Shown: positions 1 to 10,295 of the stretch, piece by piece
How positions within the stretch are numbered: the first letter of the stretch is position 1
Layout of the letters: each line of letters opens with the position of its first letter
Source: Diphasiastrum complanatum
Taxonomy: Eukaryota > Streptophyta > Lycopodiopsida > Lycopodiales > Lycopodiaceae
NCBI GenBank assembly: GCA_029204225.1
Contig: CM055100.1
Span: forward strand, 59,706,975 to 59,770,974
Length of the DNA: 64,000 bases
Direction: 5' to 3'
Position numbers and translations under genes: made by a program
The notes under the pieces: model-generated
Databases searched by the model: none
The model's input: the letters and a program-made list of their open reading frames with translations, nothing else
What the model was told of the DNA's origin: nothing

Positions 1-1541
1 GTATTGCTAGTGGTTTCAAGCAAGAGAGGTTATTCAAATTGGATGCTAATGTGATGGTTGGAAGTGTGAACATGGCAAGGGAGGAGCTCACTCAAGTGGA
101 ATTATTGCACAAAAGGTTAGGTCATCCTAACTACAAAGCTATGGAGACCATGGTGACAAAGGAGCTAGCAAGAGGGCTTCCCAAAACCCTATCCAAGTGT
201 GGCAAGCTTTGTGAAGCTTGTGGACTCTCCGAATCTCATAAGCTTCCTTTCAAGAGATCTTTGATAAGATCTAACTCTCCTCTTGACCTTATACACTCAG
301 ATGTTGATTCATTTTCACATGAATCAAATGGTCGGGCTCTTATTATGTCACTTTTATTGATAATAAATCAAGATACTCTTGCGTTTATCTCTTGTCTAAG
401 AAAAGTGAAGTTTTTGAGTCCTTTGTAAAGTTCAAAACTCTTGTGGAAAAGCAACTTAATACTAGCTTGAAAGTATTAAGAAGTGATAATCAAGGGGAGT
501 ACATCTCCAATAGTATGAAAGAGTTTTGTGAAACTAATGGCATAAAGAGAGAGTTTAGTTGTACATATACTCCACAACAAAATGGAGTAGCTGAGAGAAA
601 GAATAGGACACTATGTGAGTGTGCTAAAGCTATGAGATTAGATGCATCTCTTTCTATTTCATTTTGGGGAGAAACTATTTTATGTGCAAACTTTCTTTGT
701 AATAGAATGACTAATAGTGCCATTAAAAGACTTACACCTTATGAAGTATTGTTTGGCAAAAAGCCAAATCTTAGTGATTTGAAAGTTTTTGTATGTACTT
801 GTTATGTACATATTCCTTTAGATTAGAAACAAGGAAAAAGGAAGATGCCACTTCTTTCAAAGGCATCTTTGTTGGTTATAGTGAAAGTAAGAAAGCTTAT
901 AGGATATATGATCCTATTTAAAAAAACATTGTTGCTAGTAGAGATGTACTTTTTGATGAATCTCTCCAAGCCAAAGGAAAGGTGACTTCCAACAACACTC
1001 AACTTGTCAAAGATCATGCTATGGCCGAGGAGGAGCTTCATGAAGATGAAGACCAAGTGGAACCTACTCCAAGTCCAAGGGTGCCAAGAAAATAAACAAG
1101 GACAAGGATTGAGCCATCAAGGCTCACTTATAGTGACAAAGGGGAGCAAAGGGAAGATTCTCAACTACTCAACTCTTATACTTTATTGACTACTATGCTT
1201 GAAGAACCAACTAGATTTGAGGAAGCAAATAAGTCTCAATATTGGAGGAAAGCTATGCAAGTAGCGTTTGATGCATTAATGGAAAATCAAACTTGGAAAC
1301 TTGTTGATTTACCTTATGGAAAGAAGCCTCTTACTTGTAAATGGATATATAGATTGAAATATAATCAAGATGGTTTCATTCATAAATACAAAGCTAGACT
1401 TGTAGCAAAAGGTTTTTTGCAAGTCAAAGGCATAGATTATGATGAAACCTTTGCACCTGTTGCAAAGCTTGTGACCATTAGATTAATCATATGTCTTGCA
1501 ACTTCTTTCAAATGGGAGCTCTTCCAACTTGATGTGACAAA
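1..1541 (+). pseudogene. Ty1/copia polyprotein, 5' half (GAG-pre-integrase, integrase, start of RT), cut off at RT
   Basis: The coding frame is already open at base 3, so the element starts left of the window. In order I see a GAG-pre-integrase zinc finger (LWHKRLGHPN-like HKRLGHPN, then CEACGLSESHK), the integrase core (RSDNQGEYIS; PQQNGVAERKN) and the start of reverse transcriptase (CKWIYRLKYNQDG, ARLVAKGF, DYDETFAPVAK). It ends at FQLDVTN, where unrelated LTR sequence takes over at 1542. Small deletions near 340-400 shift the frame after the first catalytic Asp region, the second Asp motif reads DNQGE where the related copy at 51.5-52.3 kb has DNGGE, and stops fall near 825 and 1094. It is a dead copy. 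The missing half matches the - strand block ending at 10237. Confidence 0.93.
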
Positions 1542-2458
1542 TTTACGTCAGACTTAACAAACTGAAAGCTTCGTCACGAGTGCTGGAAGCCAACTTGATG
1601 CCACGCCAGATTGGACAGCCATAAATAGGTAACTTCCACCCAAGCAAGCCATCCAACTCAGCCGACAGGTTAGAGCCTGTTCTCCAAGAGCTTAACCCAT
1701 TCACGTTCATGCAAGGAACACTCAGAACCACAAGCCGCGATAGATATGGAGACAACCAGTTCCTGGACCAAATGGTCTCGATAGCATACTGCTGGCACCA
1801 CGGACCGAATGGTCTCGACGGCATACCGCTGGCGTCCCGGGATACGACCCTCAACTATGTGCCAAATTAAAAAGTTTGAAGCGGCCTTATAAGTGGCACT
1901 TTTACCGAACACTGAAACCCATAAGGTTATCAGAGTCAGTTTGAGTAAAATCCCACTTTATTGATAAATCAAAGAAGGTCACATTTCAAGTGTGTGACCG
2001 ACCCTAATCTTCGGGGCACTGACATGCCAAGGCGAGTGCCAGGACAACATTCCAGCAAGGGAGGCTGAGACTTGGTTGGAGCTCGTCCTGAGTCGCAACC
2101 CGCACTCCCCTATAGTATTGGTGGGATTCGCCACCTCCTCTCATACCAAGTACTCTACCTAGGCTGGTAAAGCACATTTTCTCTCTCTAGAAAGTCATTT
2201 TCTATCTCTAGAATTTATTGATCCCCAAGCTTCCTTTAATCATACCTAGATCGTGTGAGGTGATTGCACATCGATTTGAGCTCTTTGGACTTCACTAGAA
2301 CCGATCAAAGATTTTCAGCCATAGGAACTTGGTACCGGCTAGATTCTGGTCACAATGGCACTGGGAGTGGCGCCGAGAGCAGCAGGGGCACTGTTGGCGC
2401 TGGGGACAATGATGGCGCCAGTGGCGCCGAAAGTAAAGCTTGTAAAGGTAGCTTGTAA
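1542..2458 (-). mobile_element. Partial LTR of the 1220-bp-LTR non-autonomous family
   Basis: Reverse complement of the first about 900 bp of the LTR seen complete at 11769-12988 and 16561-17780. The right edge is the LTR start (TGTAAAGC-type end, followed inward by TACCTTTACAAGC) and the left edge is mid-LTR at a gtctga/tcagac inverted repeat. GC-rich tggcgcc repeats near 2350-2430 belong to the LTR start region. It directly abuts the broken copia frame at 1541. Confidence 0.85.
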
Positions 2459-2491
2459 ATGATTATTACTATTTATTATGCGAAGGAACTA
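2459..2491. other. Short spacer
   Basis: Between the LTR fragment and the unrecognised coiled-coil frames; nothing recognisable. Confidence 0.5.
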
Positions 2492-3526
2492 CTATACTTG
2501 AAATGTTGCCAACCACCAGATATCATTTTCTGATTGAACATTGAAATTGAGCCCTTCTGAGTCTTCTGAATTTGAAAGTGCTCCATTCATGATCGTGAGA
2601 CTGACTCTTTCCATTTTTTGTCCTTTTAAAATTTCAGACTCATCTAATTTGAAAATAACTATCAACTTGTTATTGACATTCTCATTTGTAATACCGTAAA
2701 AATTTATGATGAATTTTAATAATTGATTGATGTCAATAAATAGATTGTTGGATTTGTTATAAGCTAGACTTTCTCCTTTCGAGCAATACACTTCTTTGAT
2801 ATGAGATGGATTACCAACTATTGTCTGCATACCTTGGTTTAACATGTCTTTTTTTTTTTTAAGATGAAATGGTCGTAGGATTGGAAACTTTTTAATATTT
2901 ACCTGTGCAAATGCCTTCTTTATCATCTTAAATGTTGTTGCATATGCTTTCCTACTGATGCTAGAAAAGTCACATGCCCCCATAATATTCATGAAAATGT
3001 TAGTGGAAATTAGGACACTCACAGTATTCACAGCAGTATATAATAAGCAATCAACAGAAAGTTGAGATGAATAAATAACAAAATTAGTGATTATGAATGA
3101 ATCAAAAAGTTCAAGCAATATTCAACACCAAATAAGTTATAACTTACTTGAATGCACGGATTCTCTTTTTCTATGACCTCCTCTGGATGATAGATCACAT
3201 ATATTCTTGTTTACCAGTCTTTTCCTCTTGTTGCTTCGGACCTTTCTGTTGAGCACATCCATATCTTTAACAAGAGACAAATATGAGATACGCATGGATT
3301 GAAATGCAGTTTTTATCTCATCATTACTAGTTGTATAATGATGCAAAGAAGATCTCAACCTTTGGATCTCCTTTTTGACCATCTCATTTTCATCCAAACA
3401 AGTTTTCATCTTTGTAGATTTTTCTTTGCACTCCTTTGATATTTTCCTTGATTCCTCTTCCAAATAATGTATTCTTTGCATTGAATGTGCATTCCCATAG
3501 AGCATCAAATTCTCATAATAACCCAA
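2492..3526 (-). CDS. Unrecognised coiled-coil protein fragment, probably spliced
   Basis: Two adjacent - strand open frames. The upstream one (3526-3137, 129 residues) is Lys/Glu-rich with heptad-like spacing (EEESRKISKECKEKSTKMK, then RLRSSLHHY), so a coiled coil, and ends in a basic stretch (RSNKRKRLVNKN). The downstream one (3118-2492) has a Lys-rich segment and ends in IWWLATFQV. A GTAAGT donor lies just after the coiled coil near 3149 and several AG acceptors follow, so the two may be exons of one gene. I do not recognise the family. No retroelement motif is present. It could be a host gene fragment, or cargo of the neighbouring CACTA remnant. Confidence 0.4.
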
Positions 3527-3814
3527 AAGCCATTTTTACCATGACACACATGAATTATTAACTGACTCACCGAATGAAAATCTGGATGTTGCAATGAACA
3601 TGGATCAATAGGAGTACAATGTTTCTGATGACCATAAATCTACATGCTTTAGCTTTTCCTCCCTGTATCAGACCATATCAAAAGTTGACAATTTGGGTTG
3701 CTTTGAATTTCTTGTCCTGAGCGGAGCATATTCTGGTGACAGATCCACATGAAGATGATAAAGCTTTGTCATCAATACAGTAGTATAGTAACAAACAACA
3801 TTTGGATAGCAGTT
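3527..3814. other. No recognisable gene
   Basis: AT-rich sequence. A 71-residue - strand open frame at 3668-3883 has no motif I know and overlaps the integrase scrap, so I do not call it. Confidence 0.4.
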
Positions 3815-3925
3815 AACAAGCTTACCAAAATTGTGCAGTTTATTCCAACAAAAACTACTGTCAAAGCTTTGGAACTTGCACAACTCTTCGTTGAAAAGTT
3901 GTTCAGGTTGTACGGTTTGACAAAT
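3815..3925 (+). pseudogene. Isolated Ty3/gypsy integrase scrap (about 37 codons)
   Basis: The peptide NKLTKIVQFIPTKTTVKALE followed by LAQLFVEKLFRLYGL matches, almost residue for residue, the integrase core segment VDKLTKFAQFIPTKTTV... of the chromovirus at 27.24-27.36 kb. No other part of that element lies on either side. It ends where a (TG)n tract begins. It is a fragment of a gypsy element of the same or a close family. Confidence 0.8.
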
Positions 3926-3936
3926 GGAGAGAGAGA

Positions 3937-3937
<1 letters not shown>

Positions 3938-3994
<57 letters not shown>
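3938..3994. repeat. (TG)n microsatellite
   Basis: About 28 uninterrupted TG units, preceded by a short GA run. A looser TG/GA-rich stretch continues near 4090-4120. Confidence 0.97.
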
Positions 3995-3997
<3 letters not shown>

Positions 3998-4726
3998 GTA
4001 TTATGCATTAGTTTAGGGTATTTAAGAGTGATAGATAAATAAATAGTGTTTGATAAAATTTATATTGGATTTTTAGAGGGAGGAAGGGAGAGAGAGAGTG
4101 AGTATGTGTGTGAGTGTGTTTTGATTAAGATTTATAATAGTAGATGACTAGATAGTGTTTGATGGTAATTGTATGTTTGAATTTGCTTATAATAATGGTT
4201 CAATTGTGTAATATAGTGTTATTTTTTGAATGCTTGTGCATGTGACAAAAATATTCAAAAAAAAGAGAGCAAGCGTATAAAGAGTGAACAATTGCACGTT
4301 TGCACCTAAGCTTCGAGTGAGTTTACTGGTGAGTTTGTGTTGTTTCAATTTGTTTCAATATTGGAATACGTTATCTAACATAGTAAGAAATTAAATGTAA
4401 TTCATAATTTTTATTTTGTTCAAAGCAATGTCGTATTTTATCGCATACACTAACAATTAATTTATATGCAAAGGTGAAATGTAGATAATTAAAATCCCCA
4501 ATCCTAGGAAGGTGTGTAGCCCTTACTTTTCTCCCGTTAAAGGCGAGGTTATAATCTTTCCAACTTGCATGGAAAAACCTACACGCCACATGGAGGGAAT
4601 GCGGTGACATTCTGAAATAGGACATAACTGCAAGGTTCGGGTATTATAATTATCACAATCAACTCTATCTATAAAACTATACATAAAAAGTATTGCGATG
4701 AATATAAAAAAAAGAATGACAGATAA
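3995..4726. other. No recognisable gene
   Basis: AT-rich sequence between the microsatellite and the CACTA remnant. A small - strand open frame (4371-4625) has no known motif. The stretch may include the 3' end of the CACTA element, but I found no clear CACTA terminal repeat. Confidence 0.4.
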
Positions 4727-6281
4727 TCATAGGTCATTCTCATCATTTACATCATTTTCGTCATCACACAAGGCTTGACACTCATCTGAATCTAGGTCTA
4801 GGTATAATCGCAAATTATCAATCGTGTCTCTTTCATGATGTGAGTTGTCCTCATATTCAATCTCCTCTTCTTCTAATTCTATCTCATCCAAACGTGGGGG
4901 CCTCAAATTACCCCCAATTTGGTCTTGTATGATCATAGGAATTTCATCATTTTCATTTGTACCTTCTTCTCCCATCATTTTGACATCATTTGGAGTTTAG
5001 ATGAGTGGTTCAGGCTCTTCCAAAACGTTGTCAAAATTGGGTGGTGGTTCGTCGTGTGTATCCAATTCAACAATATCTTTTCCTTCAAACACGCGTCGTT
5101 TTCTTGCATTAAGTTGGATCACATACCACCATCTTGGGTCTATTCGATCTAAATGGAATATAATCTGCTGCCAAAGAATTAAAAAAAAATTAAGTCAGTC
5201 ATATAGGATTGATACATAAATAATTGGATTGTGAATATTAGTGACATTGGAATTTTAGAGTCTCACTTGTTCGCAATGTCGTGGCAATACTAAAGTGTCA
5301 TGAGAGTCCATCGATATACATTTTGTTGAGTCGATTTGAAAAAACTTTGAGTTATCATTTCTAATCGTGGCGTTGCTCCCACGATAGATGACCTTAAACC
5401 ATTTTACGTCAAAAATAAAGTATTTGCCGTTAGTCTCGTAATCGACTTCATAAATATGTTGCAATGTGCCGACATAGTCTAGGTCGTCTGAAATGACATT
5501 AGGGTCCCTCGCACTAGAACGACTCTCTTGTTGAAAGTTGGCCATTATACCACAATCATATGTACGTCGCTTGTTGTCAACTCTCTCAACACGATAATGA
5601 TGTCCATATGCCCACATGGCAATGTATGATGTATACTACGACACACAAAAAAAAACAAATGTGTGTAATTAGAAATACTATTCATATATTGAGTAGTACA
5701 AAAACAATATTACACTAATCTTCCATCCACATCCACGAACAAATTCCCATTCTAATTCGGTCACTTCTTCTCCGTTTTCAAATGTTTTTAGCATCGTATC
5801 AAAAACCCATTCACGAGAGCATTTTGAAGGTAAAGGCTCCAAAGGTTCGTCGTTTTGCCCTTCTTCTTCTTCGATTGATATTTCTTCTTTGTTTCAATGT
5901 TATGTTTCGTTCCTTTTTGGCTTCTTCATACCTTGAGATCCACTTTTCCATTTGTCCACAATTATATAATATGAATGTGTCAATTTTCTCTTTTAATTGA
6001 GGTGAAAGTCGTTTTTACACACCATTTCCTTGTGGTACTTCACCCTTAGCACATTCATCTTCTTCTTCACACCACATTTTTGGACTTGTAGGATGCAATT
6101 GTGAGATGATTTCGGTGATATAAAACAAAGATTCTTGTACAAGCCAACTTTCTGCAATGCTACCTTCTGGCCTTGCCTTTTGTCTCACAAAGCCCTTCAA
6201 AACTTTCATAAAGCGCTCAAGGTAGAACATCCATCTCGTGTGCATAGATCCTGCAATTGATACTTCTTCGACCAAATGCAC
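4727..6281 (-). pseudogene. CACTA (En/Spm) TNP2-type transposase, C-terminal half with DUF4218 and DUF4216
   Basis: Read right to left. DUF4218 is at 6281-6015 (HLVEEVSIAGSMHTRWMFYL, then ERFMKVLKGFVRQKARPEGS and AESWLVQESLFY). A short WEFVRGCGW segment follows near 5750-5725. DUF4216 is at 5617-5255 (FIFDVKWFKVIYRGSNA, SMDSHDTLVLPRHCEQ). A tail with DPRWWYVIQLNARKRRVFEG lies at about 5160-4998, and an acidic tail (ELEEEEIEYEDNS) at 4978-4727. This is the family order after the catalytic TNP2 domain, but no N-terminal catalytic part is visible upstream, so it cannot encode an active transposase. Pieces are separated by intron-like gaps; the expected donor after RGCGWK reads AT instead of GT. 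A related copy lies at 41.7-43.1 kb. Confidence 0.88.
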
Positions 6282-6971
6282 TAGAAAACTTATATATCAA
6301 AAAAGGAAGTTGGAAAATCTCTTTCCAACAAACATACCATTTCAATCATTTGGATTTTCATGGAATCCAATTCACTATTTTTATTTCTTTTGAAGAAATC
6401 CACCTGCAAGATTAATAGTACATTAGGTTGTTTAACACATAAAAAAATTGAAATATAACATATTTATACAAGTGCTTAAAATTATATACAAACCTAATCA
6501 TTGATGACAAATTGTAAGGCGTATTTCGTACGTCATCTTCCAAATTCGATGGTTGACCTCCTCCTTTTCGTCCAAACTTTCACAAATGATTTTCAACAAT
6601 GCGTCTTTCACGCATCTTTTGTCCATCACACTTGAGGCATGTGCCCCATATTTTATTTTGAAAATAATTTTTCTACGAGAAACAAAAATCAAGTACATGT
6701 CACTTTAGCCCAATATTTTAACTTATAATAACAAAAATTTTATGAACAATAAAACATGCATGTCTAATACTTACCATGTTAACTTGAGTACTGTCTTCAT
6801 CGCTAGACTGATCTGAATGTAATTCATCTCGTTGTGATAAACTGCATATATGCACAAGTACAAAACACAAATAGCATAAAATTATTGTATGATTCTAATG
6901 TTTTAATTTTTAGATAGTACTATTCTTATACATTGTCGTTTATATGATTCTTATGCCAATCTTGGTGCAAG
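6282..6971. other. Spacer between divergent CACTA-related genes
   Basis: AT-rich. It contains a 66-residue - strand frame (6698-6498; MDKRCVKDALLKIICESLDE) that might be an upstream exon of the CACTA transposase, but I cannot place it in a domain. The 51-bp duplication begins at its right end. Confidence 0.35.
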
Positions 6972-7073
6972 CTCGAGCTCTACATGCATATCTCTCTTTT
7001 TTTGTTAACACAGGTATAAAAGCTCGAGCTCTACATGCATATCTCTCTTTTTTTGTTAACACAGGTATAAAAG
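6972..7073. repeat. Perfect 51-bp tandem duplication
   Basis: Two identical adjacent copies beginning ctcgagctctacatgcatat (6972-7022 and 7023-7073). They lie just upstream of the start of the Transposase_24-like gene, probably in its 5' leader or promoter. Identity with no mismatch means a recent event. Confidence 0.95.
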
Positions 7074-7180
7074 TTCCACTCCAATATGCATTAAAGTTCT
7101 GTAATCGATTTTTTTTTCTACTTCATTTCAATATATTAGGGTTTATTGTTATGTATTGTATGTTTATGAATGTAGTAATC

Positions 7181-8144
7181 ATGTCGGGGTCAGGCAGTGG
7201 TGAAAGCTCGAGAGACTTTGTAAAAAATTTATATGAATCATTAACTCCTGAGCAAAAAACACAACTACAAAATATGCTTAGTGCCTCACAAGTAGCCGCG
7301 GCTCCCACCCCCACCGAAGAGTCATCCACAAATCCTTATTATGACGTGGATCCTCAAGGCAATATAATTGCCAATAGAAAAGGGAGGGTGGTTTTGAATC
7401 GACTCTATTCTTTATGTCAACGCCATTTTGGCGACAGATTATTTAGTAAATGGTCCGAACAACTTGCCGCCGATAAACGACAGGTTATTGGTAGCCTTCG
7501 TGACGAATTCCAACAAGAAGAGTAATTCATAAGCATATGAGCTTATGGATTGGGCATCGTCGTGATATGGCACGACGAGCTTATTGGGACGGGCAATCCA
7601 AGCCATCCTGGTGTTCAAGAACTGATTGGAACCGTGTAAAAGCAGATGAACGAACACCAGATAAATACAAGATTCAGAAAGATGTTGCGGCCGCTAGGAT
7701 GCATGGGATAGGCAATCCTAGGTTGGGCTCGAGCGGAAGGGCGGGATTGCAAGCAAACATGGTAATTGAACTTACACTACTCTTATAGTGTATCTTTGAT
7801 TTTATATGCTTTTATTTTTTAATATGCATTATGACTAGCTGCTTCAACGTAGCCCTAAATTAAATTCAACTTCAATTGAATGCATGGATAGTTGGCGGAC
7901 TATGGACGTCTGCCAACTAAGGAGGAGTACGAATTCGCCTTCAGGGAATCGTACGACGCATTAGTCGACAAACTAAAGAGCGAGGGTCATCCTCCAAATG
8001 TAAGTACTAGCTTTTGTATTCATACTAATGTGGTTTGTATTTCAACATCAATTTTATTTAATTTGATATGATCAAGTATTAAATATTAATGTAGTTTGTT
8101 TACTTGTGTTCATGCAGACTGGACGTCACGATGACGACGAGTAG
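7181..8144 (+). CDS. Plant transposase of the Transposase_24 (Ptta/En/Spm) type, four-part gene with one frame break
   Basis: ATG at 7181 opens MSGSGSGESSRDF, a predicted N-terminal tail, then the conserved core YYDVDPQGNIIANRKGRVVL, FGDRLFSKWSEQ and RQVIGSLRDEF. The frame stops at 7525 but the family sequence resumes one frame over (LWIGHRRDMARRAYWDGQSK) to a GT donor at 7762. An exon at 7892-7999 (LADYGRLPTKEEYEFAFRES, 36 codons, phase 0 at both ends, flanked by AG and GTAAGT) and a last exon at 8118-8144 (TGRHDDDE, stop) complete it. Exon phases agree, so apart from the single break the model is intact. The family accompanies CACTA elements, and the TNP2 remnant lies on the opposite strand. 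The same domain is seen at 20.5-20.9 kb. Confidence 0.75.
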
Positions 8145-8198
8145 ATTAGGTCTATAAGTTCTAGTTGATGTTAGATCTAAAAAGACCCGTGGGACATT
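8145..8198. other. Short spacer
   Basis: 3' flank of the Transposase_24-like gene up to the copia LTR; nothing recognisable. Confidence 0.5.
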
Positions 8199-9036
8199 TG
8201 TGTCAAAAATTACAAAAAGGACCAAGAGTGAATTCTAATCTGATCCTCAAGAGAGATAGTTTGTTAGATTACTTGATCTATCAATCTACTTGAGATTAAG
8301 ATCAATCTAGATCAATTCTAGGTACAAAATCCTAACAAGAACAATCATTAATTGAAGGTAGGTGTACTTTCTGGTTTCACGCATGTGAAACATTTTCTGA
8401 GTATGGACTCCAACCTGAAAATCAAGTACACATTAATAGCACCTCAAAACAATCAAAACAAATGTAGACAAATGGAGAGAAATGGAGAGAATCACTCAAA
8501 ATTGCTTCCAAAATCAAGATTGGTGTCTCACATTGATTATGTCCAAATAAGCCTCTATATATACACTTTTGGAGTTCGAGGTACTAATCATGCATCAGAT
8601 CTCACACGTGTGAGGATGCCTTGTCACCATCATGCAATTTGACACCTGGATCAAAACTTTTCATTTTGGGCATTTTTGGTCTATTTTCCTATTATATGGA
8701 GATCTTCATGGAAATCTTCTAGAAGAAAAAACTCACCTACTTCAGCTATTTCCACATGTGTGAGCTGTCCTCTACGCATGGGATGTGACACCTATTCAAA
8801 ATATTTGGCTCATGCAATCATCAGATTGGTGCCATGTGTCCTATCTCTAGAAAACTAGTTTTTGGCCATTTTAGCCACTAGAACTTGAATTAAATCATAT
8901 GTACAACATATATGATTATGGTACATAAAAAGTACACTAGTTTTACATGTGGGAACAGGATCCACACATGTGTGTCTATCCTATATACAAGATTTGGCCT
9001 CTACCAAGCTTATTTTTGCATTTTTCACACTCCTCA
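8199..9036 (-). mobile_element. Copia LTR (3' LTR of the split element)
   Basis: About 838 bp, highly similar to 48728-49544 and, over its shared part, to 53377-53995. On the + strand it runs from TGTGTCAAAAA to CACTCCTCA, so the element reads right to left. It contains several palindromic cacacgtgtgag-type motifs. The exact termini are set by comparing the three copies. No target duplication could be confirmed. Confidence 0.88.
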
Positions 9037-9091
9037 AAATCTAGCTTGGTAAATCTAGCATAGATCTATCTATAAGTCCAAGAGCCAATCT

Positions 9092-10237
9092 TCATTTTAT
9101 AAATGGATCTTTAGGCAATGCCTTGGTGAGTATATCAGCAATGCAATCTGATGATGAAACATGAATAAGCTTGATCTCCTTTGCTTGCACTTTCTCCCTC
9201 ACGAAATGATGTTCAATCTCGATGTGCTTTGTTCGAGCATGGAAGACTAGATTGTTTGCAAGTTGTTGAGCTGCTTGATTATCACAATATATGCATGGAA
9301 TGTCTTCATCCTTGATCACATGTAGCTCCTCCAAAAGCCTTTTAAGCCAAAGAACCTCCTCTGTTGTCATAGCTTTATATTTGGATTCTGTTGATGAAAG
9401 AGAGATGATATCTTGCTTTTTGGAAAGCCAAGATATAGCTCCTCCACATAAGAATGTAGCAAATGCACTTATGGATCTTCTATCCATCTTGTCACCTACA
9501 AAACTTGAGTCCGAATATGCTCTCAAACAAATATTAGTCCTTTCATAAACTATGCCAAAGTCTTTTGTAGCTGAGATGTACCTTAACACCCTTTTTGCTC
9601 CTTTCCAATGGCATATTAATGGACTTTGCATTCTTGACTCAACTTGCCAACACAAAAACTAAGATCTGGTCTAGTGATGATTAAGTATACCAAGGAACCA
9701 ATAAGCATTCTATAGGTAGTGATGTCCTCAAAGGATGCTTCATCACTTTCCTTAGAAACTTTTACACTTAGTTCCATAGGAGTTTCATCTCCTTTACCAT
9801 CAATCATGCCAAATCTTACTAAGATTGATCTAGCATACTTAGATTGACATATGAAGGTAAAATCATTACTTCTAGTGACTTCTATTCCAAGTATAACTTT
9901 AAGAAGTCCTAGATCTACCATCTTAAATTCACTAGACAAGGAAACCTTTACATTCTTGATGCCATCCAGATCATTTCCTGTGAGTATAATGTCATCAACA
10001 TATAAAACTAAGATAATGATCTTTCCATCATTACATTTGTAGTACAATGATGGTTCATAAGAACTTACAACAAATCCAATAGAAATAAGATAGGAATGCA
10101 ACCTAGAGTACCATGCTCTTGGTGCTTGCTTGAGTCCATAAAGACTCTTCTTCAAGAGACACACCTTGTCTTCTTCTCCATCTTTGATGAAGCCCTCGGG
10201 TTGGCACATGTAGATTTTCTCTTCCAAGAATCCATTA
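9092..10237 (-). pseudogene. Ty1/copia polyprotein, 3' half (RT palm to RNase H)
   Basis: Read right to left: RT continues at NGFLEEKIYMCQPEGFIKDG, SLYGLKQAPRAWYSRLH, the catalytic LVLYVDDIILTGND, then the connection and RNase H (RAYSDSSFVGDKMDRRSISA, SLSSTESKYKA, YCDNQAAQQLANN, ILTKALPKDPF). A frame break near 9630 replaces the YMQSPLICHWKGAKR stretch. It begins within a few codons of where the + strand half at 1-1541 stops, and the two halves together give one complete pol with only about 9 bp missing. Its 3' LTR follows at 9036-8199. Confidence 0.93.
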
Positions 10238-10295
10238 CTAAGTCGTTCCTTCAAATAGCTTACGTGGAATACATGATGAACTCTAACTCCAACTG
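10238..10295 (-). pseudogene. Scrap of Ty3/gypsy integrase C-terminus
   Basis: The - strand peptide VGVRVHHVFHVSYLKERLSN has the chromovirus integrase C-terminal motif (compare VGIHHVFHVSKLKP at 27.95 kb). It is fused in frame to the copia RT at 10237 by the rearrangement and to the internal sequence of the 1220-bp-LTR family on the other side. It is too short to assign further. Confidence 0.65.
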
